37,504 bases of DNA from Cloacibacterium sp046296655 (lineage in GTDB: Bacteria > Bacteroidota > Bacteroidia > Flavobacteriales > Weeksellaceae). The stretch is from the NCBI GenBank assembly GCA_046296655.1, contig JBKBLE010000022.1, forward strand, positions 1 through 37,504, given 5' to 3'. Shown here in pieces: positions 23,919 through 32,830 of the stretch; position 1 is the first letter of the stretch, and each line of letters begins with the position of its first letter. A program made the translations under genes and the position numbers. Under the pieces are notes generated by a model. It did no database searches, was not told the origin of the DNA, and worked only from the letters and a program-made list of their open reading frames with translations.

Positions 23919-24611
23919 ATGATTATTATTCTATTGATTTTAAGCGTTATCATTGGTGTTTTTCTGGGAAAATATTTCGGAAAGAGCCAATCATTTGCTA
24001 AAAATTTACTGATTCTAAGTGCTGGTTTTTTGATTACGGTTTGTGTAAGCGAAGTTTTTCCAGAAGTCTATGAAGCAGATGACCACAATATTGGAATTTG
24101 GATTATTGGTGGCGTTTTGCTGCAAATGATTTTAGAAAGTCTTACCAAAGGTTTCGAACATGGGCATTTTCATCATCACCACGAAGAAAAAAACATTTTG
24201 CCTATTGCTTTGATGGCAGGAATGTTTGTGCACGCATTTTTAGAAGGAATTCCTCTTGCCAATATTTCAGATGTAACTTCTCCTTATTTATTGGGAATTG
24301 TGTTCCATAATTTACCAATTTCATTTATTCTCGGAACATTTTTATTAAGAGAAAAAAACAATATTTTTTCTTGGTTTATCATTGCCTTATTTGCATTGGC
24401 ATCACCATTAGGAATGGTTTTTGGCGATTATTTTAATCCAAATTGGCAACCTTATTTCTTGGCATTAGTTGGCGGAATTTTCTTACATATCTCATCAGTA
24501 ATTATTTTCGAAAGCAATAAAAATCACAAAATGGATTGGCAAAAACTTTTTTTAGTGATTGCTGGAGTTGGACTAGCGTTAGTGAATCATTTGTTTCACG
24601 CTCATCATTAA
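23919..24611 (+). CDS. ZIP-family divalent metal transporter
   Basis: A 230-residue inner-membrane protein with about seven or eight helices. It shows the ZIP metal-path motifs HAFLEGIPLA (TM4) and FHNLPISFILG (TM5), plus a cytosolic His-rich loop around residues 80-90 (GHFHHHHEE) that probably binds Zn(II). It most likely imports zinc, though manganese or iron is possible. The end HLFHAHH adds more His. No zinc-uptake regulator site was recognised. It is followed by a bidirectional terminator. Confidence 0.87.
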   Translation: MIIILLILSVIIGVFLGKYFGKSQSFAKNLLILSAGFLITVCVSEVFPEVYEADDHNIGIWIIGGVLLQMILESLTKGFEHGHFHHHHEEKNILPIALMAGMFVHAFLEGIPLANISDVTSPYLLGIVFHNLPISFILGTFLLREKNNIFSWFIIALFALASPLGMVFGDYFNPNWQPYFLALVGGIFLHISSVIIFESNKNHKMDWQKLFLVIAGVGLALVNHLFHAHH

Positions 24612-24633
24612 AAAATTTGATTTCGAATAAAAC

Positions 24634-24661
24634 AAAAACTCCCGAAATTTCGGGAGTTTTT
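24634..24661. terminator. Bidirectional terminator between the ZIP and OmpP1-like genes
   Basis: AAAACTCCCGAAA / TTTCGGGAGTTTTT: a GC-rich stem with A4 on one side and T5 on the other serves the two convergent genes. Confidence 0.85.
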
Positions 24662-24684
24662 CATATGTTTTAAGAGTAAATATT

Positions 24685-26076
24685 TTAGAATTTCCAGCCT
24701 AATGTAAGCGTTACATTGTTCTTAACATCTTCTAATTTAGAAGTAAATGTATTAGGATTATTTGTAAAGAATTCTACATCTCGGTTATTCGCTAAACTGT
24801 AATAATATCCATCTCCGTAAACATTGGTAGAATTGGTGGTAATTTTATTGTAAGCCGCATCAACATAGAATGATTTAAAATCAAATCCGAATCCTACCCC
24901 TAAAGTTTCTCTTTTTCCTACATATAAATCATCAAAATTTGCTCTCTTCTCGAATGGTGAATTAGAAATTCCGTAACCACCTCTTAATCTGAAGTTGTTA
25001 TAACGGTATTCACCTCCTACTCTAAGTTCTGATAAGTTTTTGTATTCAGATTGGAAGAAATCATTCAGTTGAGTTTCTGCAGGACCTTGAACTTTATATT
25101 TTGGTTTGGTTAAACCTAATGAATAGTCTACGTTGAATGCAAAATTCTTATTCATTACAAAAGCTCCACTCAAAGTCGCTTTCATAGGTGAAGTGAATTT
25201 TCTGTCTTCATCATAATAATCAAAGTAATACCCTAAATTACCTTCGTTTACTTCGCTGTAAGTTCTGTATTGAGTCCACCAAGTTGGCGATTCAATAGAC
25301 GCTCCTAATCGTATATTATTATTAATTTTTCCAATAATGCCGGCAGAAACCGAGAATCCATTAGCATCTTCAGTATAAGGCGTTCCTTGTTTATTTAAAA
25401 CGTAGCTGTTATTATTATCTACATCTAGTGAGAGTCTAGAAGAATCGTATTGCTCAATCGTAGCTCCTTTGAAATTAAGGGAACCTCCCACATAGAATTT
25501 ATTATCATAATTTCCACCAAAAGCGATGTTCATATTGGTAAGATTTCCCGTTCTGTCATAAGCATGACCTAGAGAAGTAAAAGTTCCTGTAACAGGATTT
25601 CCATTAGCATCTACCAAATTGCTATCTTGAAATTTATAGCTAGAATTCGCTGGTGTTTCTATGTATTCTTCTAAATTTTGATTGGTGTAATTCACTCCAA
25701 AATTTACAAATTTCCACGGTGTGTTTCTACTGGTTTCAAAAACAGCAACTCCACCTAATTGACCTAAGTCTGCATTGTTTAATTTATATGAGTTTGCAAC
25801 ATTAGAAAAAGAAGATGTGGTTTTAGAATTATTAATTGCTAAAGTTCCACTGATATTTCCCGTGATGAAAACTCCCACACTTGCAGGATTGGTATTGATT
25901 GCAGAAAGATCTCCTCCTAAAGCTCCCATAGAACCTGCCATTGCATTAAATTTAGCAGAGCCAGTTAATGGATTGGCAGAATAAACATCTACTGAATTTC
26001 TGATAATCGAAACATCTTGCGCTTGAAGATAAAATGCAGATGCAATACTTAATATTGTTAAAGATTTTTTAAACAT
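24685..26076 (-). CDS. OmpP1/FadL-family outer-membrane transporter
   Basis: A 463-residue barrel protein with signal peptide (residues 1-19, ending LQAQ). The N-terminal stretch ANPLTGSAKFNAMAGSMGAL with GGDLSAINTNPAS is the FadL-type plug/hatch signature in Bacteroidetes members. The rest alternates aromatic and polar residues and ends LTLGWKF, with a terminal Phe as outer-membrane barrels have. It should admit hydrophobic compounds such as fatty acids; the substrate is inferred. It lies 29 nt after the lipoprotein gene on the same strand, so they probably form one transcript. Confidence 0.9.
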   Translation of the reverse strand: MFKKSLTILSIASAFYLQAQDVSIIRNSVDVYSANPLTGSAKFNAMAGSMGALGGDLSAINTNPASVGVFITGNISGTLAINNSKTTSSFSNVANSYKLNNADLGQLGGVAVFETSRNTPWKFVNFGVNYTNQNLEEYIETPANSSYKFQDSNLVDANGNPVTGTFTSLGHAYDRTGNLTNMNIAFGGNYDNKFYVGGSLNFKGATIEQYDSSRLSLDVDNNNSYVLNKQGTPYTEDANGFSVSAGIIGKINNNIRLGASIESPTWWTQYRTYSEVNEGNLGYYFDYYDEDRKFTSPMKATLSGAFVMNKNFAFNVDYSLGLTKPKYKVQGPAETQLNDFFQSEYKNLSELRVGGEYRYNNFRLRGGYGISNSPFEKRANFDDLYVGKRETLGVGFGFDFKSFYVDAAYNKITTNSTNVYGDGYYYSLANNRDVEFFTNNPNTFTSKLEDVKNNVTLTLGWKF

Positions 26077-26105
26077 TTTTTCAAAAAATTATAGTTTATT
26101 ATTTC

Positions 26106-27065
26106 TTATCTAAAACCTCCTGATCTGAAACCTCCTCCAGAACTTGAGCTTCCGCTAGAGCTACCACCTGATCTGAAACCTCCACCAGAATTAGAACTTC
26201 CTCCCCAATCATTTCTTCTAGGCTCTTGTCTTGGAGCTTCATATTGTCTTGGTTCTTGTCTTGGAGCACTTCTAAATCTTGAAGGATTAGAATTTTGCGG
26301 TGGCTGAGTCATATTTGGATTAGTATTTCTAGGTGGTGTAGTTCTAAATCCAGAGTTATTAGAATTATTGGTATTCATTCTATTGTTAAAACTTCTGTTA
26401 TTAGAATTTTGGAAACCATTTCCTCTGGTAATGGCATCAGCTCCACTTCTCTTATAATTATTTCTTAGATAATAATAACCTCCATAATAATAAGGATTAT
26501 ATCCATAGTAACCACCATAATAAGGAGAATAATATCCATACCAAGGATGATAATAACCGTAACCACCAAAACCAAAGTAAGGATCCCAATAAGGATTCCA
26601 GCCCCAATTGTTCCAACCCCAGTTATTCCAACCGAAACCAATTCCTATATTCCAACCATTTCCCCAACCGTAATAAGGAGAATAATATCCGTAAGGATTC
26701 CAACCCCAAGTATTATAATTGTAATAATAGATGTTTTTTTCTGTTCCTGCGTAAGTTCCCCAGTCAGATTCTGTTCCGTTCCAAGTTTGATATTTGTTTT
26801 TTTGAGCCGCTTGGTTTAGTTGATTTTGCTTTATAATACTAGCAGAATCAGACTCATAAGCATATACTTCATCCACTTGATTAGGTTCTGGCATTACAAT
26901 ACCTTCTGGTATCACATCTTTATTAGGGTCATAATACACCCCATCAGTTTCTGTGTAACCTCCCATTTGAGAGCCACATGAAACCAAAAGCAAACCAGCT
27001 GCAACCCCTAGAACAACTTTTGTTCTAAGAATTTCTGATAAGTTTTTATAATTAGAATTTTTCAT
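26106..27065 (-). CDS. Tyr/Gly/Trp/Asn-rich lipoprotein
   Basis: A 319-residue lipoprotein. The signal peptide ends in LLLVSC, so Cys30 is lipidated. The mature part has three zones: a mixed region to about residue 110; a block of about 90 residues dominated by Tyr, Gly, Trp, Asn and Pro (repeats such as GWNNWGW, GYYSPYYG, YYGGYYGYNPYYYGG); and an Asn/Arg/Ser/Gly-rich tail with SSSGGGFRSGG repeats. This is low-complexity sequence, and similar proteins in Chryseobacterium relatives carry misleading names. An adhesive, surface-layer or matrix role is possible but unproven. It is the first gene of the pair with the OmpP1-like porin. Confidence 0.8.
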   Translation of the reverse strand: MKNSNYKNLSEILRTKVVLGVAAGLLLVSCGSQMGGYTETDGVYYDPNKDVIPEGIVMPEPNQVDEVYAYESDSASIIKQNQLNQAAQKNKYQTWNGTESDWGTYAGTEKNIYYYNYNTWGWNPYGYYSPYYGWGNGWNIGIGFGWNNWGWNNWGWNPYWDPYFGFGGYGYYHPWYGYYSPYYGGYYGYNPYYYGGYYYLRNNYKRSGADAITRGNGFQNSNNRSFNNRMNTNNSNNSGFRTTPPRNTNPNMTQPPQNSNPSRFRSAPRQEPRQYEAPRQEPRRNDWGGSSNSGGGFRSGGSSSGSSSSGGGFRSGGFR

Positions 27066-27207
27066 GATAGATGTAATTAAGTTTATTTATCTTTGCAAAA
27101 TATTAATACCAAAATTATACCAATATACTCGGTATTTATATTTTTCATCAAAAATACAATATAACATTAGATATTCTCAAAATTAAAAAGTTAAATTTTA
27201 ATAAAAA

Positions 27208-28683
27208 ATGGCAAAATTAACAACAAGGAGTGAAGATTATAGCAAATGGTATAACGAACTTGTAGTAAAAGCAGACCTTGCTGAAAACTCAGGTGTAAGA
27301 GGAAGTATGGTGATTAAACCCTACGGTTATGCAATTTGGGAAAAAATTCAAGCAGAACTAGACAAAAAATTCAAAGAAACTGGTCACCAAAACGCTTACT
27401 TCCCACTCTTTGTCCCGAAAAGCTTATTCGAAGCTGAAGAAAAAAATGCAGAAGGATTTGCCAAAGAATGCGCTGTAGTAACCCATTACAGACTAAAAAC
27501 AGACCCTAATAATCCACATAAATTAATCGTAGACCCAGAAGCAAAATTAGAAGAAGAACTCATTGTTCGTCCTACTTCTGAAGCTATTATTTGGAACACC
27601 TATAAATCTTGGATTCAATCGTATAGAGATTTACCAATTCTTATCAATCAATGGGCAAATGTTGTTCGTTGGGAAATGAGAACCAGACTTTTCCTTAGAA
27701 CTTCTGAGTTTCTTTGGCAAGAAGGTCACACTGCACACGCAACTAGAGATGAAGCCATCGAAGAAGCTGAAAAAATGCTAGAAGTTTATGCTGATGTGGT
27801 AGAAAATTTCATGGCAATTCCAGTAATCAAAGGTTTTAAAACACCTACTGAAAGATTTGCTGGTGCAGATGAAACCTATTGTATCGAAGCGATGATGCAA
27901 GACGGAAAAGCACTACAAGCTGGGACATCTCACTTTTTAGGACAAAATTTCGCGAAAGCTTTTGATGTAAAATTCACCAATAGAGAAGGAAAACAAGAAT
28001 TTGCTTGGGCTACTTCTTGGGGCGTTTCTACCAGATTAATGGGAGCCTTGATTATGACACATTCAGATGATTTTGGTTTGGTACTTCCTCCAAAATTGGC
28101 TCCAATTCAGGTGGTAATTGTTCCTATTTTCAAAGGAGAAGAGCAATTGGCTGAAATTTCTGTGGTAGCTAATGACATTTTTGACAAATTAAAAGCAAAA
28201 GGAATTTCTGTAAAATATGACGACAGAACGGAGTACAAACCAGGTTGGAAATTTGCAGAATACGAATTAAAAGGAGTTCCATTAAGAATTGCAATGGGCG
28301 CTAGAGATTTAGAAAATAAAACAGTAGAAATTGCAAGAAGAGATAATTTAACCAAAGAAGTTCGTTCGTTAGAAAACATCGAAGATTACATTGAAGAATT
28401 ATTGGTTACCGTTCAAAATGACATCTACAAAAAAGCAGAAACGTATAGAAACGAACATATTACCAAAGTAGATTCTTACGAAGAATTCAAAAAAGTGTTA
28501 GAAGAAAAAGGAGGTTTCATTGCTGCACATTGGGACGGAACTGCTGAAGAAGAAGAGCAAATCAAAGAAGAAACCAAAGCTACCATCAGATGTATCCCTC
28601 TAGATGCAGAAGAAGAGCAAGGAATTTCTTTGATTACAGGAAAACCTTCTAACAAAAGAGTTCTTTTTGCAAAGGCTTATTAA
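27208..28683 (+). CDS. proS: Prolyl-tRNA synthetase (short, eukaryote/archaea-like type)
   Basis: A 491-residue class II synthetase that charges tRNA-Pro. The short architecture lacks the inserted editing domain of the long bacterial type. Motif 2 is RWEMRTRLFLRTSEFLWQEG and motif 3 lies in ALIMTHSDDFGLVLPPKLAP. VRPTSEAIIWNTYKSWI is the proline/ATP pocket. The C-terminal anticodon-binding and extension domain ends in LFAKAY with a terminal Tyr, as in this type. It is divergent from the lipoprotein gene; the 142 nt between them contain an AT-rich promoter zone with no clear TAnnTTTG for proS. Confidence 0.97.
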   Translation: MAKLTTRSEDYSKWYNELVVKADLAENSGVRGSMVIKPYGYAIWEKIQAELDKKFKETGHQNAYFPLFVPKSLFEAEEKNAEGFAKECAVVTHYRLKTDPNNPHKLIVDPEAKLEEELIVRPTSEAIIWNTYKSWIQSYRDLPILINQWANVVRWEMRTRLFLRTSEFLWQEGHTAHATRDEAIEEAEKMLEVYADVVENFMAIPVIKGFKTPTERFAGADETYCIEAMMQDGKALQAGTSHFLGQNFAKAFDVKFTNREGKQEFAWATSWGVSTRLMGALIMTHSDDFGLVLPPKLAPIQVVIVPIFKGEEQLAEISVVANDIFDKLKAKGISVKYDDRTEYKPGWKFAEYELKGVPLRIAMGARDLENKTVEIARRDNLTKEVRSLENIEDYIEELLVTVQNDIYKKAETYRNEHITKVDSYEEFKKVLEEKGGFIAAHWDGTAEEEEQIKEETKATIRCIPLDAEEEQGISLITGKPSNKRVLFAKAY

Positions 28684-28786
28684 GATTTCAAGGAGAAGAT
28701 TAATTTCTAATCATATTTTTTAAGAATTAACGAAGTAAAGGAAAAAATTTTTAACTTTAACTTCGTTAATTTTTTATACCAACACC

Positions 28787-30019
28787 ATGTCACTCATTGA
28801 ACTTATAAAACACCCATTAAACCCCGAATTAATTTCAGAAGCTGCCATCCAGTTAGGAGAAAGCGAATCAAATGTTTCAAAAGCTTTAGGAAGTCTTTTT
28901 CCAGCGGTTTTAGGAGTTTTTTCCCAAAATTCTAAACAAGATGATGTCATCAACGCACTTCTTAAAACTTCATCTCTCGATTTTTCTGAAAATCTACTCG
29001 AAAAAGCAGGAAATAGTCCAGAAATAGAGAATATTATTTCTAAAATTTTAGGAGAAAAAAGTGAACACATCCTTTCTCATGTCTCTGAGTATGCTAATAT
29101 CAGTAAATCTTCAGCCGAAACACTTTTAAAAGTTGCAACTGCTGCTACACTCGAAGGAATAAAAAAATGTGCCCACCAACAAGGATTAGATGACCAAGGA
29201 ATTCTTTCAAAATTAGCCGAAAACAGATGCTTAATTCCCGCTTTATTACCAGCAGGAATGTCTTTAGAACATTTAGGTTTAGAAAATTTACTTGAAAAAA
29301 ATACTGAAACTCCGGTTGAAACTTTTGCTCCAATTACCCATAAAACCAAAGAAGAAGTTAAAATCTTAAATCAAGAAAACTCAGAAAAAAATTCCTTCTG
29401 GAGATGGCTTCTTGCCTTACTTATTCTTGGCATCGTTGCTTGGTTTTTATGGAACCAATTAGCTCAAAAAGAAGTTCTTAAAACTAAAACCGCAACAGAA
29501 AACGTAACTATAATTCCTGAACCTATTCCAGCTGATTCTTTATCTGATGCTCAGAAAAAAATTGAGTTCAAAGGTAATTCTCTGCAAGTGTTTTCTGATG
29601 GTTTAGAAGATAGAATGATTACATTTTTAAAAACAGACAATTATAAAAATGCTAAAGATGACGATGCGTTAAAATCTACTTGGTATGAATTTGACCAAGT
29701 AACTTTTGCTTCTGGGAAATCAGACCAATTAACATCTGGAACAGAACAAATTGCTAATCTCATTAAAATCTTAAAAGCATATCCCGAAGTCAAAATTAAA
29801 ATCGGTGCTTACACTGATAAATCTGGAACAGAAACTGAAAATTTAGCCCTTTCCCAAGCAAGAGCAGACTTTATAAAAAATGAATTGACTAAAGCTGGTT
29901 TAGAAAAACAAATTGTAAATGCAGAAGGTTACGGAAGTAAATTTGCAACTTTTCCAGCTACTGCAACCGAAGAAGAAAGAGCCATCGATAGAAAAATAGC
30001 ATTAAGATTTGCCAAATAA
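28787..30019 (+). CDS. DUF937 - transmembrane helix - OmpA-like protein
   Basis: A 410-residue fusion. Residues 1-150 match DUF937 (ESNVSKALGSLFPAVLGVF, a helical domain). A single membrane helix spans about 203-222 (WRWLLALLILGIVAWFLWNQ). The C-terminal third is an OmpA-type peptidoglycan-binding domain: VTFASGKSDQL, then KIKIGAYTDKSGTETENLAL, LSQARADFIKN and GYGSKF. With no signal peptide, the most likely arrangement is N-terminus in the cytoplasm and OmpA domain in the periplasm on peptidoglycan. It would link an internal partner to the cell wall; that partner is unknown. Confidence 0.88.
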   Translation: MSLIELIKHPLNPELISEAAIQLGESESNVSKALGSLFPAVLGVFSQNSKQDDVINALLKTSSLDFSENLLEKAGNSPEIENIISKILGEKSEHILSHVSEYANISKSSAETLLKVATAATLEGIKKCAHQQGLDDQGILSKLAENRCLIPALLPAGMSLEHLGLENLLEKNTETPVETFAPITHKTKEEVKILNQENSEKNSFWRWLLALLILGIVAWFLWNQLAQKEVLKTKTATENVTIIPEPIPADSLSDAQKKIEFKGNSLQVFSDGLEDRMITFLKTDNYKNAKDDDALKSTWYEFDQVTFASGKSDQLTSGTEQIANLIKILKAYPEVKIKIGAYTDKSGTETENLALSQARADFIKNELTKAGLEKQIVNAEGYGSKFATFPATATEEERAIDRKIALRFAK

Positions 30020-30046
30020 TTTTTAAAATAATTTCCTCAATTATAG

Positions 30047-30078
30047 ACGCTTAGAAAATTTTCTAAGCGTTTTTTTTC
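30047..30078 (+). terminator. Intrinsic terminator after the OmpA-like gene
   Basis: ACGCTTAGAAAA / TTTTCTAAGCGT stem with a run of eight T residues. Confidence 0.85.
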
Positions 30079-30109
30079 ATATTTATTTTCAGAATAAGAA
30101 ATATTTAAC

Positions 30110-30133
30110 TAATTTTGTTAGACTAATCTAACA
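30110..30133 (+). promoter_or_regulatory. mntH promoter -7 box overlapped by a palindromic operator
   Basis: TAATTTTG (30110-30117) is an exact -7 box. Overlapping its end lies the perfect inverted repeat TGTTAGACTAATCTAACA (30116-30133; 7-bp arms, 4-nt spacer), three bases before the ATG at 30137. The half-site GTTAG/CTAAC resembles DtxR-family boxes. A metal-loaded MntR/DtxR-type repressor sitting here would block the promoter, which fits the Nramp manganese importer that follows. The repressor identity is inference. Confidence 0.65.
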
Positions 30134-30136
30134 TTT

Positions 30137-31459
30137 ATGAAAAAACCTTGGAGAAGAAATAATGACCAGAACTCTTTATCAGAATCTTTTGCTTCTATTC
30201 ACATTCCTACTGATGGCAGTTTCTGGAAGAAACTTTTTGCATTTGCAGGTCCTGGTTTGATGGTAGCTGTAGGTTATATGGACCCAGGAAATTGGGCAAC
30301 GGATATTGCAGGAGGTTCACAATTTGGTTATACTTTACTATCCGTTATTCTTTTATCCAATATTTTTGCAATTATCCTTCAACATTTATCTTTAAAACTA
30401 GGAATTGCAGCCGAAAGAGACTTGGCACAAGCTTGCAGAGATCATTTTTCGCCAACGGTAAATTTTATTTTATGGGTTTTATGCGAAATTGCCATTATTG
30501 CTTGTGATTTAGCAGAAGTTATCGGTTCTGCAATTGCTTTAAATTTACTTTTTGGAATTCCGCTTCCTGTTGGGATTTTAATTACAGGAATAGATGTTTT
30601 GCTTATTCTGATGCTTCAATCCAAAGGTTTTAGATGGCTCGAAAGTTTTGTAGCAGGACTTATTTTCGTCATTTTAGCTTGTTTCTTATACGAAATCTTG
30701 GTAAGCCAACCAGAAATTATGCCTATTTTAAGCAACCTACTTCCGAAGAAAGAAATTATTTTTAATCCATCGATGCTTTACATCGCAATCGGAATTTTAG
30801 GCGCGACAGTAATGCCTCATAATTTATATTTACACAGCAGTTTAGTACAAACCAGAGCTTATCCTAGAACTTCTGAAGGAAAAAAAATGGCGATAAAATT
30901 CGCAACCATTGATAGTACTGTTTCGTTGCTTTTCGCATTTTTTATCAATGCAGCCATTTTAATTGTTTCAGCGGCAACTTTCCACTATTCTGGTTACAAA
31001 GATGTAGCAGACATTCATGATGCATACAAATTACTTTCGCCTATTTTGGGAACCAGTTTAGCCAGTATTTTATTTGCAGTAGCCTTATTAGCTTCTGGAC
31101 AAAACTCTACACTCACAGGAACTTTAGCAGGACAAATTGTGATGGAAGGATTCCTAAATCTTAAATTAAAACCTTGGCTCAGAAGATTAATTACCAGACT
31201 ATTAGCAATCGTTCCAGCGTTTATAATTGCCATTATTTTTGGCGAAAAAGGAACCACTGATTTATTGGTTTTAAGTCAAGTTATTTTATCAATGCAACTC
31301 AGTTTTGCGGTAATTCCTTTAGTCATGTTTACGAGTGACAAACTAAAAATGGGAGAATTTGTGAATAAACCAGCTTTGAAAATTATTGCTTGGATTATTT
31401 CCATTATCATCGTGGTTCTAAATCTTTACTTACTGTATCAAACTTTTACTTCATTATGA
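30137..31459 (+). CDS. mntH: Nramp-family Mn(II)/divalent metal importer
   Basis: A 440-residue proton-coupled metal importer with 11 hydrophobic helices. The metal site motifs are intact: DPGN at residues 49-52 (GYMDPGNWATDI) and MPHN at 226-229 (VMPHNLYLHSSLVQTR). The conserved GQNSTLTGTLAGQ loop is present. The N-terminal 30 residues are hydrophilic. Likely substrate is Mn(II), with Fe(II) possible. A palindromic operator covers its promoter, and a disrupted gene overlaps its last 4 nt, so it was once the first gene of a two-gene operon. Confidence 0.95.
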   Translation: MKKPWRRNNDQNSLSESFASIHIPTDGSFWKKLFAFAGPGLMVAVGYMDPGNWATDIAGGSQFGYTLLSVILLSNIFAIILQHLSLKLGIAAERDLAQACRDHFSPTVNFILWVLCEIAIIACDLAEVIGSAIALNLLFGIPLPVGILITGIDVLLILMLQSKGFRWLESFVAGLIFVILACFLYEILVSQPEIMPILSNLLPKKEIIFNPSMLYIAIGILGATVMPHNLYLHSSLVQTRAYPRTSEGKKMAIKFATIDSTVSLLFAFFINAAILIVSAATFHYSGYKDVADIHDAYKLLSPILGTSLASILFAVALLASGQNSTLTGTLAGQIVMEGFLNLKLKPWLRRLITRLLAIVPAFIIAIIFGEKGTTDLLVLSQVILSMQLSFAVIPLVMFTSDKLKMGEFVNKPALKIIAWIISIIIVVLNLYLLYQTFTSL

Positions 31460-32193
31460 TGAAAAAAGCAATAACAACGGTTCTTTTAGCCAATTTTTTT
31501 AAACGCTCAAGAAACCATACAATTGGATCGTCCAGACCAAACAGAATCTGTATATGTAGTTCCCAAAAATTATCTACAAACAGAAATGGGTTTTATGTTT
31601 GAAAAAACAGATAAAGAAAACAATCATTTTCATCTTCCCACTATTCTTTGGAAATATGGTTTCAATGACAAAGTAGAATTAAGAGTAATCACTGAATTCT
31701 CGCTTTCTACTACTCCATCATCTAGTGTTTATGAGCTACAACCTATAAGCTTAAGTTTCAAAACAAGTCTTTTAGAAGAAAAAGAATTTTTCCAAAAATT
31801 GCGTTTATAGGCAAAGCTGAAGTGAGAAAAAGTGAAATCCTTCAAAGAAAAACCATAACTCCAGCATTTCGTTTCACCTTTCAAAATAATCTCAATCCAA
31901 AAACTTCTTTGGGTTACAATCTGGGAATGTTTTGGAACGAAGATTTACACGAAACCTATCTTTATACTTTAGCAATCGGGAAAACCATTTCGCCTAAACT
32001 GAATTATTTCGTAGAAATTTATGGTTTTGTTTTTCCAAATCAGACGGCAGATACAAGATTAAATGGTGGTTTTACTTATTTAATCAATGACAATTTTATG
32101 CTCGACACATCTTCGGGAATTGGACTTTCGGAAATTTCCGCTAACTATTTCTTTTCTTTTGGACTTTCTTATCGTTTGAAGTTACAGAAATAA
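31456..32193 (+). pseudogene. Outer-membrane transporter-like gene with two frameshifts
   Basis: The coding sense runs in three pieces. It starts at ATG 31456 (MMKKAITTVLLANF, a signal peptide). The frame shifts in the T7A3 run near 31494-31503 to NAQETIQLDRPDQTESVYVV, continues to about 31790, and returns at a T5 run (31787-31791), where a sixth T would restore EKEFFPKIAFIGKAE. It ends ...FSFGLSYRLKLQK. Joined, the product is about 245 residues with barrel-like strands, resembling the phenol-degradation MetA-type family (PF13557-like). It overlaps mntH by 4 nt. Both lesions lie in homopolymers, so they may be true mutations, phase-variable states or sequencing errors. Confidence 0.75.
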
Positions 32194-32240
32194 AGATTTC
32201 TGCTTTTACAAAATTCTGCCAATTTTTCCTAAACTGCTCT

Positions 32241-32257
32241 TTGGCAAAATCTTTGAA
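32241..32257 (+). promoter_or_regulatory. Sigma-54-like promoter of grpE
   Basis: TTGGCAAAATCTTTGAA: TGGCA at the -24 position and TTTG at the -12 position with the canonical 12-bp distance between GG and the second G. Only the last C of TTGC is lost. Predicted transcription start is about 32268, giving a ~16-nt leader. No TAnnTTTG box is present. The upstream CTGCCAATTTTTCC could be an activator site. Confidence 0.5.
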
Positions 32258-32283
32258 ATATTACAGTAGAAAAATCTAATGAA

Positions 32284-32823
32284 ATGAGCGAAAACAAAGA
32301 ACTACACGAAGAAAATTTAAATAAAGAAGGTCAAGAAAATCTACAAAACGAACAAAACACTACAGAAAGTGTGACAGAACAACCTACTGCAGAAGAACTT
32401 TTGGCAGAAGAAAAAGACCGTTACATTCGTTTGTATGCAGAGTTTGAAAATTATAAAAAGAGAACCTTGAAAGAAAAAATGGAGTTTGCACAATATGCAA
32501 ATACCGAAATGATGATTGCCATGCTTTCTGTATTAGATGATTTCGAAAGAGCCATCAAAGAAATTGCAAAAAGTGGCAACGAATCAGACTTGAAAGGCGT
32601 AGAATTGATTTATCAAAAATTCAAAAACACATTATCAGACAAAGGTTTAAAAACAGTTGAAGTAAATGTTGGTGATGAGTTTAACGTAGATTTCCATGAA
32701 GCAATTACTTCTATTCCTGCTCCATCTGAGGAACTAAAAGGAAAAATTGTAGATGTAATAGAAACGGGTTATCAGTTGCATGATAGAGTAATTAGATTTG
32801 CAAAAGTAGTTACAGGAAATTAA
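32284..32823 (+). CDS. grpE: Nucleotide exchange factor GrpE
   Basis: A 179-residue co-chaperone that releases ADP from DnaK. The first 45 residues are acidic and disordered (NLQNEQNTTESVTEQ). The long dimerising helix follows (about 45-90, with DRYIRLYAEFENYKKRTLKE). The C-terminal beta domain ends GYQLHDRVIRFAKVVTG, the family signature. Start ATG 32284 is preferred because the nearby ATG 32279 runs into a stop at once. The gene is paired with dnaJ after 98 nt of repeat sequence. Confidence 0.95.
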   Translation: MSENKELHEENLNKEGQENLQNEQNTTESVTEQPTAEELLAEEKDRYIRLYAEFENYKKRTLKEKMEFAQYANTEMMIAMLSVLDDFERAIKEIAKSGNESDLKGVELIYQKFKNTLSDKGLKTVEVNVGDEFNVDFHEAITSIPAPSEELKGKIVDVIETGYQLHDRVIRFAKVVTGN

Positions 32824-32830
32824 TTTTTAG

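Noticed and set aside
27066..27207. Inverted ATACC...GGTAT motif (around 27117-27135) in the proS-lipoprotein gap as an operator
   Set aside because: The arms are only five bases with a nine-base gap in AT-rich sequence, so chance is likely and nothing links it to a regulator.
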